Below, piece after piece: positions 38,201-52,300 of a DNA stretch of 64,000 nucleotides (position 1 is its first letter; every line of letters begins with the position of its first letter). Origin of the DNA: Periplaneta americana (Eukaryota; Arthropoda; Insecta; Blattodea; Blattidae); NCBI RefSeq assembly GCF_040183065.1, contig NC_091131.1, forward strand, positions 8,628,001 through 8,692,000. Reading direction: 5' to 3'. A model generated the notes under the pieces. That model saw only the letters and a program-made list of their open reading frames with translations. It did no database searches and was not told the DNA's origin. Made by a program: the position numbers and the translations under genes.

Positions 38201-40264
38201 GTTGATTACGATATCAACAGGTACCACATCAGCTGTTTTGCTTTCATGGCACAACATAGTACGGAAAAATCCTTTGCCTGCTGCAGCTATGATACCGGTT
38301 GGTCCATTCCAGTTGTCCACCCAACCTGCGACAGGTTCTCGACAAGACGACAATACTGAAACAAAAGAAAACAGTATGACCATAGCTCCACAACATTACA
38401 CATTACTTTAACATTATTTTTATTGAACTACACTATGCCATGCGAGGCAAACGAAAAATACAGGCCTCGGCACATATGTCACTACGTAAAAGTCGTGGCT
38501 AACGAGAGAAAGACAGGCTACGGCGCGACGCCACATTCTTAGTCATAACACTGAACAAGTTTATATCTAAATGCACGTTTAACATGAGTTTAATATAGCA
38601 ATTCCTTTGTTTTTTTTAGAACTTTGAACATGTACTTATATTAGGAGATTGTCAAGATGGCCATGACTACATGATAGCCACGTAACTACTGGGTGTTCAC
38701 TTCAAAATGTGTCTTGGCTCGCTGTATGCCGTCATGTGGCTAGCTGATGAGCCTAGAGAATTCAATCTTCCTACACTTCCGCAGCTCAGGTGTATAATCT
38801 AAGAGGCAGAGAAGTTGGCTAGCAAGTACGGCGTTCATTCTGAAGAGTACGTGCCGATACGTACGGTAACGCCGGTAGTGGCAGGAATGTGAACTGTTTG
38901 GAAATACGTACTGTCGGGATATGGGGAGAGGGTTAAGACGATTACTTACGTATTTGTTGACATTAACTTCGACGGTCAACATGGACACGGAGCATTTGAT
39001 TTGTGTTGTGGAATGTTACCGTATGCAACCGATGATAACAAATACCCTGCGTACGACTTGCCGGCGCAAAACACAGTTCGAAAGAGGTTATGGTAGCACA
39101 CAGACCATACAGACCGCCATCTGTTGCTACGACGTTCAAGTTATACCGTACACGTTCTCAAGTTCAGATTGAAGAACGCCTTAAATAATAGGCAACTTCT
39201 CTAACATATAAACTGAAACTCGCTTCAAATCGGTGACCCAACAACAGTGACGTCATGACACACTTTGAAATGAACACCCAGTACTACACTTTGCTGCTCT
39301 GAATTGTGAAAATATTTTAATTCAATTACATTATGAATTAACAATATAATCTTCTCCGTATCTGGGTTTTAAGGAAGAAAGACGAGAGAAGAATTGAGGC
39401 TGTTGAAATGAAATTTTTGAGGTTTGTGGCTGGCTATAAACTACTTGATAAAAAGAGAAGTGAAGACATTAGATCTGAATTGAACATGCAAAATATTATA
39501 GATATAATAAGAAGACATCAAAACTATTGGAGGGAGCATATACATCGTATGCCAGAAACATCAATTACTAGAACAATATACAATCATGACCCCCGTGGGA
39601 GAAGAAACCCAGGAAGAGCCACAAAAAGATGGAGGGACCAGTTTTGATTTGATTGGAGTGGAACAGATCTTATGGTCCACACCGTAATGCAGATGATGAT
39701 GATGATCTTCTCCGTATGCTTTAATCTATGCCTTGCCATAAGACAGGTCACTATTCTTCCGCTTTCACAGCATCAGCAATTCGTTTCTGGAACTCCCTAC
39801 CCAGCTCCCTCACAAACTGTCGAACGATATTGCAATTTAAAAGTGAATTGTTTAAACTTGTGACCAGTATTCAGGTTTAATTCTCCTTTGTGTGTATATA
39901 TGTAATTTTCCTCAGTGTTGTATAGTTATAATTTACATTTGAATTTGTTGTTCTTGTAATTTGTAATATTGGTCCACCTACCGCTTGCATATTTATTGAG
40001 TGTAACTTCTAGCCTTATATTATTTTGTAATTATTATTTAGAATGTTCGCATTATTTTACTCAACTTGTGCTTGTATAACTGTATAAATTTTTATTAGTG
40101 TTCTTTAAATATTAGTCTGTAAAATTGTATCAGCTTCTTTTGTTTCTGGGTAAGTGGAAAAGAAGGCCTGATGGCCTTAACTTCGCCAGAATAAATAAAT
40201 AGATATTATTATTAATGTATAGATATGCTCGACTCGTGTGTGTGTGTGTGTGTGTGTGTGTTAC

Positions 40265-40315
<51 letters not shown>

Positions 40316-43300
40316 TTATTACTTACTTACAAATGGCTTTTAAGGAACCCGGAGATTCATTGCCGCCCTCACATAAGCCCGCCATCGGTCCCTATCCTGT
40401 GCAAGATTAATCCAATCTCTATCATCATATCCCACCTCCCTCAAATCTATCTTAATATTATCCTCCCATCTCGGCCTCCCTAAAGGTCTTTTTCCCATTA
40501 TTTTTTTTATAAAACTAAGAAATGTGATATCCTACTTTTAATCTTCTTCTGAAGGAAGCCAGACTAATAACTTTTATTTTTCTAAAAACATCCTTCGCCC
40601 TCCCATGAACCTCAGATGCATGATAACCAGTTACAGAATTTTTAAAAAACATGTAATCCCTCGCACCTTATTATCAAAACCCACTTCAAGATTATAGATT
40701 TTTTGTTCCTCTAGTGTTCAATATTATTTAAATTTCACTCCGTTGTTTTAAAAATATAGTGTATTCAAACTCCAAAATTAACATTTTATTATGTTCAGTG
40801 TTGGCTCGTACATAAAATTAGGTATGTGCTACTATGTATCTAGCATGTAGTTCAACATTCATTTTGAACAGATTTAGAGGTCTCCTTGAAGACCTTGCCT
40901 GATTTCAAGTGTTCTTCCTCCTCTTCATCCATCTACTGCTCCTTTTCATTAGCCTTAAGAAGGTATTCTCGAGACAGGATTTAGTTGTTTGTACACAATC
41001 AAAGTTTACTACTAATACAATTCTCTACAATAAAACTTGTCGAAGATTTATCAATATTGGAAAAGATTTGTCATATTTGTTTCATTTTGTTAAAGATTTG
41101 ACAAGATTTTAAAACATCATGTGCTTCAAGTTCATTGTAACCCATGTAGGCCTATCTATCAATAATATAAATATGTTTATGCTCGACCATGCCGAAATGT
41201 AGTAATTATACACCTGGTAGCAGCCCTTTAATGGACCTCATTAAAGTACACCTATTCATTAAAGTTCAGGTGTTCCACCAATCAGAAAACACCATTGTAG
41301 CAATATGAAAGCGCAAGTATCGATTATTCTCGGATATGCAATCGAAAGATAACTAGCGAAACGTCACGGAGGCTGGAAATCCAACACTGTCGCAGAAGGT
41401 TATGTTCTGTTACTATAATAATTAGCGTTAATTGTAAATAATATTCAAATAAATTCAATTTGTCATCTCGTTTTTCAATGTCGAATTCAATTTCAAGGTT
41501 ATATCAAGATTAATGTTTATTTTACTCTCTAGATTATATCAAGGTCAATGACATTTGTTTCTCGGAAAAAATTAATACTTTCGCGTCTGCGCACATCTCA
41601 CAATTTACGAGATATTGCACAAGGTCAGTTCCACTCCCCAGTCAGATAAGAATAACATGAATACTTATGAATAATTTCAAGTTAGAAATATTTTTTTTTA
41701 ATCCAATGCCACCAGGTTGTCTTTCGACATTTCTGGTCTTCTCTCCTGGCCGTGGCTTAGTTGTAACCCACTTCTGAGGTTGGGGCACCTGGAAGGCGGA
41801 GTTACATTACCCCGATGATGTGATAGGATGATTATGATAATATGGTGCCAGGAGAGGTCTTAAATCTAAACTTAACCTAAATTCCAGACCATGGACGAAC
41901 ACAGGAATAATCACCTTTAAGGAAAAATTCCTGTGCTCTAACCGGGAATCGAACCCGGGACCTCATGAACTATAGCCAGAAGCTCTGACCACTAGACCAT
42001 GAGGCTGGTTAGAAATATGGTCGAGCATAAAAAGTCGTATGAAACTTGCCTATAACGGTAATTAAGATGCTCATATGAAAATTATGAAACTCGCTTGCAC
42101 TCGTTTCATAAACATACTTGCGTCTTAATTACTACCATTATAGGCTCGTTGGAGCATATTTCGGCGTGAAATATCACTTTAGTTCGCATGCTCTATCCAG
42201 GAAAGTAAAAGTTATTCTTTACAAAACATTAGTGAGACCAGTTTTGACATATGCGGCAGAAACGTGATCAATCTCCAAAAATGATGAAAAAAGATTGGAG
42301 ATTTTCGAAAGAAAGATTCTGCGAAGGATCTATGGCCCAACATTTGAGGAAGGTCTCTGGAGGAGGAGATGCAACTATGAATTATATAGACTTCTAGGAG
42401 AGCCAAATATAATCAATACAGTTAAAACTAGCAGATTGAGGTGGGCAGGACATGTAATACGCATGGACCCAAGTGAACCTTGCAAAAAAATTGTAATAAC
42501 AAATCCGGGAGGTCAGAGAAGACGAGGTCGACCGCACTTGCGATGGATTGATGGAGTGGAAGAGGATGCCAGAAAGTTGGGGTGCAAGAATTGGAAGGCT
42601 GCTACACAAGATAGAGACGGATGGCGACAATTACTAAGGGAGGCCCAGGCCCACCAAGGGCTGTAGCGCCAATGATGATGATGATGATGATAGGCTCGTT
42701 GCATAATGTACTAAAATGCTTTAGAGAATTATTAGACTATACAAAACGATATTTGTATTACTTAAATTGTACGATACTCTAAAACGAAAAATATTAGGAT
42801 TGCAAATTGTTTTAAAACAGAATATTTTCGATCAGTATTTGCCTAAGTTATAGGTTAGAATCTTCTTCATTCAAAAAATACAGTATCAGTACTTCAGTCG
42901 AGATATCTGCCTTACAATTTCCTCACACGCATTGTTTTTCTTCATTTTATTGTGGTATTCCACACAATCCACAGTGCACAGGCATGGATTGAATTCATAT
43001 AATTGAATAAGTAACTCGCAGACAACTTTTCACGGCCAGGATGTCATGTTTTCTGTGGTGCTTGGCACCATAATATTTTCGAATTGTCACATTTTCGATC
43101 GATGAGAACATGTTCTTATTTGTACTTTCAAGGCAATCCAAGACTTTTTAAAGTACTGTAAGTGATTTTACAACAAAACTTATAAAGTTTCATGAAGCAT
43201 TGAATTTAACGAAAATTTGATCATGTACAAACAAACAGCTTTTGGAATATGTATGATAAGAACTTTGTGTTAAATTATAACGTACCTTGTTAACATGTTT

Positions 43301-46300
43301 CGACCTATTTTGGGTCATCTTCAGAACTGGTCGTTGTTGGTCTTGGTACCTCTTCTTTCCTGTGAGGGTGCGTTCGTAGTGTAGAGTCAAAGAGTGTATG
43401 TGTTTTGAAATTGAGTTGTGTGTTGAGAATATCGTTGGGGTGTGTGTTGGCATTTGTGATGTGTTCTGCATATGTGGAGGTGTTTTGTAATTTTGTTATG
43501 GCTGTGATGTGTTCTTTGTAACGTGTTTGAAATGATCTGCCCGTCTGTCCTATGTAGAAGTTGTTTCAGGTGTTACATTTGAGTTTATATAAGCCTGTGT
43601 GGTTGTATTTGTTTGTGTTGTTTGTGTGTTGAGATGTTTTTGTAGAGTGTTATTTGCTCTGTATGCGATGTTGTAATTTAATTTCTTTAATGAGGTTGCA
43701 ATTTTATGTGTGTTTTTGTTTCCATATGTTAGTGTGATGTATTTTTTGTGTTCTTGTGTTTGTGCTGTATTCTTCTGTTTTTTTTGTGGTTTTCTTTTGT
43801 CTTACGTATTATGTTGTCTATTATGTCCACATATGCAGAACACATCACAAATGCCAACCACACCTATAGAGACATCAACACATCAACACAGACATGGAAA
43901 TACTGCACATCCAATTAAATGCCAGAAACTCAACACACTAGAACAATATGAAATATTCAGACACACGAAAACACACCCCAACGATATTCTCAACACACAA
44001 CTCAATTTCAAAGCACATACACTCTTTGACTCTACACTACGAACGCACCCTCACAGGAAACAAGAGGTGCCAAGACCAACAACGACCTATTCTGAAGATG
44101 ACTCAAAATAAGTCGAAACATGTTAACAAGGTACGTTAAAATTTAACACAAGAAAGTTCTTATCATACATATTCCGAAGTGATACAGTGTTAAAAGTTGT
44201 GTAATCAAGATGTATAAACAGCTTTTGTCAGTAAGCAGCATAATAATCATTGCCCCAACATACCTATTGATGGCCTAACAATTGCCACAGGTAAATTTCC
44301 ACTTTCTTTCAGCAACATACTTTCTGCAAGAGCTTTTGTGAACGTGTAAGTGTTGGGACGGCTGCCGATCAACCTGGAAGAAAGAGGTAACATTAAGAAA
44401 CATACAATACATTTATTCCATCATCTGACCATGAATATAAAAGTATTTCAATTGTAAAACAGATACAGACACGAAACTTACTAATGTGCCCTAAGTATCA
44501 ACAAACTCGAGAATGAGTTTAACTAACATCAAACAATATTAATTCTAGTGATTGGTGCATTAAGGTTGCCAAATATAAAATCTGCGCATTCCAAATTAAT
44601 ATGAGAAGGTAAATTATGAAGATTTTAGGTTTTGTAACTAATTACTCAAACTGATTCCTCAAATATTCTGCACCTACTTATAGATTCTGTTTCCAAGGTA
44701 ATATCACTCAACATATGGTGAAATCACTTACTGTTTTATCTGTAATGTTTGCACATTCCAAGCAATTACACAAGGAAAACTGTACCAGAAATCTTATCAG
44801 AACTATGTATTTTTAAAAACTGTCTTTTTTCATTATTATACCATGTCCTCACTAACTTCAGTTATACCCAGGGTTGCCAGAATCTAGGACAGGTGATGAT
44901 AGCGCGTATCTTAACGTGACTACACATTTTAATTATTTCAATTTGTAATACAACTGATTTTGTTCCTTTTATGCATTTCAACCAATTATATCTTGCCTAA
45001 ACTTTTAAACCTTTACCGCATGGGACAGTCTTGCACACACAGGTTTTATATTCAGATAACTTAAGTAGTTCTTTCTTTCTCAACTGATGTCACATATGGT
45101 CAAATCCAATTCTTGACCGTGTCCCATATCTGTCCCAGTATGAAGTTTGAAATATTATAAGCTTATATTATAAATTATATGAATATAAAACCAGTATGTG
45201 CCATATCTGTCCCAGAATGCGGTAAGGAGTTAATTTTGTTACAGTTTTATTAGATTGTGAAATTTCCTTTGAATTAACTATAAGGTCTGGAAAAATAATG
45301 TCATATTAGAGCCTGATTTATACAGAAAAATTACATGATACAGTGTTTAAATTCTATCAGTAATAAATCAACTTTCAAAGAGAGTAAATAAAAAAAAATA
45401 TTATATAATACATATTATAGTATTATCATTTTTATTTCAATACAAACTGATAGGAGGTGCCAGGTAGCTTTGACGATGATGTTGAAACATAGGTTGGACA
45501 GGGTCTTGAAAAAATGAATAAAGAATTTTAAAAATAATTTTATAGAAGTGAGTAAAAAATTGTATTTTTCCAATTAAATTTTGAATCTCATTTGCCAAGA
45601 GAGCTTATTTCAAAGATAGAATGCAAGTGTATTCTATTACACTGTACATTCACCAACACAGTTCCGAAATTTTTTTGAGTGTTAAAGTCATACACAGTTA
45701 AAAAAAAATGTTATAACTCAGTCACTCTGAAAGTCTAAAACCTAACGAAAAATATTATTAAATACATTCTCTCCATTACGAAGAAGAAAAATAAGATTTG
45801 TATTAATTATATTTCAAAGTAAATTAATTTAAATATTAATTTCATGTGATATTAATCAACATATTGTAAATGTATAATTCTTTGAGATCTGCTGTCACTG
45901 TTGCACAGTACAAACAAACATTTAAATATTAAGTTTATAATTTTTTTCCGACAATCATAAAAAATTATCATTTAATTTCACTATGCTAATAGTTGAAAGT
46001 CATTTTTAGAGAAGAATTAGCAAAAGAATATAGCCAACAAGTTTGCAATGAAACTAAAACTTTACTTCCCTTTAGACGATTGTGCAAAAAATTTCACTCA
46101 TTTTACACCACTAATAGTTAAAAGAAATAAAAAAGAAACAAAGAAAAATAATTACCAAATGACTACACCAGCAATTTTTAATGCAACCATGTTTCCTGCT
46201 GGATGTTTTCACTTGTCAAGATAAACAGGTCATGGACAAAAATTGGGTGCAGAAAAGAATTCCAGATAGAAGATTCTACAAAACAACATCCATAAGAAGA

Positions 46301-49300
46301 TCCAGAAAACTTGTATACATTAGATTATTTCCAGAAATTACTATCAAAATGTACCACGAACAATAATATAAAAACTATACAAGTAAAATTAATAACCATG
46401 CAATTTTGTAGCACCGATACATAATGACATTTTATGTAGGTTAAAACTGTTGTGATATTTGGCAACCTTGATTTAGAGTAATCTACTGGAGGTGTACAGG
46501 TGATCTTACTTTGGTGTGAGTGCTTGAATGAGATCATCGTCCATCCACTCCATACACTGGATGATTTTCTCTGGATCATAGGGAGGTGGGTAAATCACCT
46601 CATTCACTTCTTCCCGGTCACAATTGCAGTATGCAGTGGAAACATGTATCAGAGCCTGAGCCCAACAACACACACATTACAACACAGCTCTACTAGTACC
46701 GTGCTTTGCTCTTATTATACAGAGTAACAATACTGATCAGAGTTAAGGTATATGTACACCTTTACATACAAAAAATTTTGTTTTCCATAATTTTGCTCTG
46801 TAAAATTTTTATACAATTGAGAATGGTACCAGAAAGAGAATGAAGTGAACAGATCCCTTGAAATTATGTCTAAATTGTTTATAAAAATTATTTTGTTTAT
46901 AATTTTGACATACAACTTGAAATGATAGCTCATGCATTTTTTAAGATACAGCCACATTTTTTTTCAATGTTTTATTGCTAAAACTATTCTTTAGTGCCTG
47001 ACATTGAGCTATTTTTTTATTTTCATTTACATTAATTAAATATTACCATATATGTAATTTATACTAATATTTTATGTTGCATATATCATGTAAAAAATCC
47101 ATAGATAATTATTAACTACATTAATGCTATTTTACTCATTGTCAGGCACTGGGGGACATTTCAAGCTTCAAAATGACACCAATATCTTCTTGGTATCACC
47201 ATATTTGGCTGATATATCATGTTTGAAAGAATGAAATATTCTAAAATTACTATTTACAGGAAATGAGCCACAAACTTTCAGAGCCTAGAAGACTCCATCA
47301 TCATATGTCACCCCTTAAGCAGCTTCATGTCGGTACAGTTTCAGCTTCTTTCTGTCTCTCAAATACCTCCTCCTTGTTTTAACTTCAGGTGCTGAATGTT
47401 TTTTTTTTGGCATTTTTGCCCTTATTTTCCATTGATGCAACAAATCCTGCGATGGTGTTTGTCCCAGGGTTTATGCTCATCCTCCTCAGAATTTTAATTT
47501 CTCCTTTTGGACTCTTATTAAATTGACGTACAACATCATTGACACACAAATTTACAGTTTTGTGACTAACAATAAAAGATTATAAATTACTTCATTATGT
47601 AAAAAAGTTTTTTCAATCTAATGATCATGCCCTGATATCTATGCATTTATTTTGGGGCTAGAAAGAAGTTTATTTTACAAGCAATGCTGGACGAGGGGAT
47701 TGACTGCTACGAGAATCACTCAAAAAGTAATCCACAATATTTATTTAAAAATTACATTTTAATCCTACAGCTTTGCTATTTTCATAGAATGTAGATACAT
47801 CCTTCAGGAACAATACGTCACTTTTCCACATAATCCCCGCACCTTTGAACTGCCTTACGCCACCTTGGAATGAGGGTCTGTATACCTGCACGATAAAAGT
47901 CTGAACCAACATGTCTGAGCTACTCTCTGGCGCCACTCACAGGAACGACTTAAATTAAATTTGAATACAAGGGGGAAGGATGTATCTATGACCTCCATAA
48001 ACTGCAAAGGTTTAGAATAAAAAATAAATTTTTAAAAATGTTGTGCATTACTTTTGGAGTGATCTTCGTAGAAGTGACCGTGGCTGATGACGCAGAATTT
48101 TGGAAAATGGGACTTATCTGAAAAACCATAAGGCATAAATCGAAAATTCTTATATCAAATTAAAGAGGAGAAAATTCTCTATTAAAATAGTTATATTTTA
48201 AAACTTCTAATTTTTCATCATTTTTTGCGTTTTGTGGGTGTACATATACCTCAAAGGAAAACAAGACAATGTTTAAGCATGACATGATAGAAACCAAATT
48301 GCTCACTTCAGAAACAATTATTTTAAAAATTAATAATTCATGTTGAAACTTTATACTACAGAGCGTTCCAGCGATTAAAAAAAAAATCCGTGATGCTGCA
48401 GCCCATGAAGGGCCGAGATCGACCAGAAGGCTGTTGACCTCACGTCCACATGCCGAAGAAGAGGTGGACGATCATCCAACCAGAATGAAGGTATCATATG
48501 GTTAGCACGATGATCCCCTCAGCCGTTGTAGCTGTTTTTCGAAACCGGATTTTCGCTAACTATTGTAGCTCTCCAAATACATCACGATGTGGGCACTGAT
48601 CCCATACACTGGCCGAAATTTCATGAGAAAATTTCTTCCCACATGAGGACTCGAACCAGCGCGCATTCCGTAATGAGAGTCCTAGGCAGGATGTCTTAGA
48701 CCAGTGGTCATCAGCTTTCACTGAAATGGGTAAAGGGTAAGCGGAGCCATCCCTATGCCCCATTGTGCAGCAGGAAGAGATAGAGAGCATACCCGCTAGC
48801 AGCTACGAATGCACCATAGTGCAGTATGTTCTCTGTGGTAAGAGATGCTAGCCCCAGAGTGCTCTGTGCTGATGACCGCTGTCTTAGACCATGACGCCAT
48901 GGCACGGGATGTTTTATTACATTCTAATACTATCAATTCGGGTGACTTTGACACCTTTAGGAAAGTGTTTCCTTGTTTCATCCCTCTCTATATATAATTT
49001 GTGTAATCACTAACATTTTTTTTTTCATAAAACAATAGATGTATGGCTTCCATCATTTAAAAATAAATGTTATGTTTTATTTAACGACGCTCGCAACTGC
49101 AGAGGTTATATCAGCATCGCTGGATGTGCCAGAATTTTGTTCCGCAGGAGTTCTTTTACATGCCAGTAAATCTACTGACATGACCCTGTCGCATTTAAGC
49201 ACACTTAAATGTCATCAACCTGGCCCGGGATCGAACCCGCAACCTTGGGCATAGAAGGCCAGCGCTATACCAACTCGCCAACCAGATCGACTCCATCGTT

Positions 49301-52300
49301 TAAGTTATTCTTTGGATTTGTATTTTAGGAAATACTAAAAACATTCAGGGTGTCAAATCATCTTCGCCTTTGGGTGACTTTGACACTCTATGTTTTCTGT
49401 ATTATTTTAGCCTTGTAGGCTTCTGAGTGTCAGAGTCAACTCATAAATACGTACTTATTTGGATACCTTGTGTAAAGTTCAGGATAGATGCGTAAAGTGT
49501 TGTAATTTAAAAAAATGTAAAAAGAATAATAATTTATTTATAAAGTGAGGGTGTACCCACTGAGAGAGAGAGAGAGAAATAACTCGACCGGTCTTAATTA
49601 AGGATGACCACGAGGATCCGGAAATTAATAGCAAATAAATATAATTGATTAAATATGAATATTGTTATAAAAATAAAATGTAATAATTAAGCACCATTGA
49701 TTATGAATTATAAAATAAAATCTTAGAAGATGACTTTAAAATTATACTTATAAATAAAAGATTTTATTTAAAATTAGCATATCCTTAATTAAGGCCTTCT
49801 GAGTGGTATAAATGAAACTGTATAATCTGCAGGGAATCTTTAAGAATTTGCGAGACGATTTTTTGAATTTCAAAAGATGATATTGATAATTGTTTTAAAA
49901 AATTATATGTAAATTTTGGTAAATAACTCCGAGCACCAAAAAATAAACCTCTCACTGACCAATTGAAGAGAGGGATGTTATACTGGGCACTAAGGTAGGG
50001 AATACAAGGTTCATAAAAGTCCCTCTTTTCCTGATCAACCTGATGAGCTTGGTTTAGATCTCTCTCCATGCGTATAGTTGGATCTATGATAATAGCCTTT
50101 TGTTGTTCCTTTTTATGAATTTTTTCCACAAAATCTGGTCCAGCAGAGTTATCTTTGAACTTGAAAACTAACACCCTTCCTGTAGAGATACTTTTCACCA
50201 CAAAACTAACATCGCCTTTTGTCAGTGGAAACCCCCATTTAGAAACTTATGCCAGAGTGCTGGAAAGAGTATTTTCTTCTTCACTGTTCAGAACTCACTG
50301 GCCATCTGGAGAGTTTTCATACTTCCCAAACATCTTGTTTATAAGAGTAGGTACTAAGGAAAATTTTGAACATTTTAGACGTTGTGGTACGGCAGGCTCA
50401 CGTTCTTGGCATCTTCACCTGAAGCCAACAGTATCTTACCACAGTTAACTCAAAGATAACAATTTCAAACAATAAATAAGGAAAAACAAAAAACTACAAA
50501 AGTGTCAAAGACATCCCAATTCACGGTATAACACTTCTATAAATAGAACGATACAAACGTTGCTTGAAACTAGTAAATGTGGAGTAGTGAAATACAAGTG
50601 TACAAGAAACTTTTGTGGAACATAACTTCTCTGATCTGTATTAGTTACAAGAAAAATTACGTCTAAAATATCACTCCATACTTTTGTGGAATATGCTTCT
50701 TTAAATGCCTTATAGAGATTTTCTAAGAAACGTAGAATTGTTTATTAAACTGGTAATTGTGAAATAAATACTGTATGTGTGTCTAATACATGATTACTGA
50801 AACGTCATATTCCATCTATTAAGTGATACATGCCTGCCATCCATCTTACTTTTCTGACATAAGGCAATACAAGTGACAATAATTCTCTTTATCTCAAACT
50901 GTCTGTCATATCCATATGGGACTTAATTTAGCATAACCAGAACGACCTTACAAGGCCAATAATATTTATAACTATGTAACTTTGTGTTGACAGTCGACGT
51001 TATTAAAACTATCACCAGTAAAAATACAAAGAGACTCTGTGAGGAGTGGTGATGAAAGAGACTTGATGCATTCAATACATCAGAAAGCAACTTCACAGAC
51101 ACAAAGCAAAACAAGGCAAACATGAAAATACTGCGTATTAAACGATTCATTAAATAATCTCAGAAAATAATTTTTAAATCAGTACAGTATATTTGTTAAG
51201 GATTAGCTTCCGTGAACAATAAGAAGCCCATAAGAAATCAAAATTGTCAGAAAAGTGATGAAATTATAAAGTGATTAATTCTGACGGAAGTGTAGTACAA
51301 AGTGAATATGATGCCAGTTTACACATCCAGACGCACAAGTACAGTATATTAGTGCATTTTACATAGAACACAAAGTACTTGCACAGAAACATTTCTTCGT
51401 AATACATGAGTAACTACTGTACTTAAATGTGCAAGTACTGTGCGAGACATGGGTGATAATGAAAATGAGTATATAGTATATACTAAGCTTTTATTTAGTA
51501 AATACTCCTGTTAGTAAGAATAAAAACATTAGAGTAACCACTCATTTTTGATTACATACTCATAACATGGAATAATAGTAGAATATACTGAAGTGTCCAT
51601 CTTGTACAGAATACATACTCATATTTGGTGAGAATAAAAGCTAGTATATTCTCATTTTATAAGTTCTTTCTCATGTTATTCTGAGTATGGTTTGTTGCAG
51701 ACTCAGTTCTGTGTATTTGTTGATTTGTGTTCAGTTTAAAGTTAAGTCTGAAAAAATGACAGAATTTATGAACGATGTAGTGTCTCTCTATAGAAAAATA
51801 TGTGAACATATCAATTCAAAAAACTTCAAAAACCTTTAACACTTCACAAAAGTGAAAGTAATTTGGTTAAACACGTATTTGTTCATAAAAAGACATGACC
51901 TATAAAAATACGATGACTATCAAATTATAAGGTTAGACTGTATTATTAATTATAATTAACAATTACAGTCTATTTTGTAAAATATGAATTGCAAAATGCA
52001 ATTACTTGTAACTTAATTCTTTAAATTGATTGTAATATCCATCCAATATCTCATTAATGACAGTTTCCCAGTATTATTTTCTTAATTCTTGTTTTATTAA
52101 TGTCACTTTTCTGATTCACTCTCTTTTTCATGTTATTTATTTATTTATTTACCTATCCATTATCAAAATTTACAAAAATCAAATGACAAGCCAATACAGC
52201 ATGACGAAAACATGTGAAAGTCTATAAAAAAAATTGAGCATCGCTATGTGATGTGGTCATAGAGGATATACAGAGTGTTCAGAAATTAAGTATCGATTTT

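Noticed and set aside
33332-39172. Conserved 83-residue protein encoded in both 0.6-kb elements
   Set aside because: 12 of 83 residues differ, many radical, at a level matching non-coding parts; no sign of constraint.
41930-42007. Genuine tRNA gene
   Set aside because: It is joined to a SINE body and A-rich tail, all inside one 11-base target duplication.
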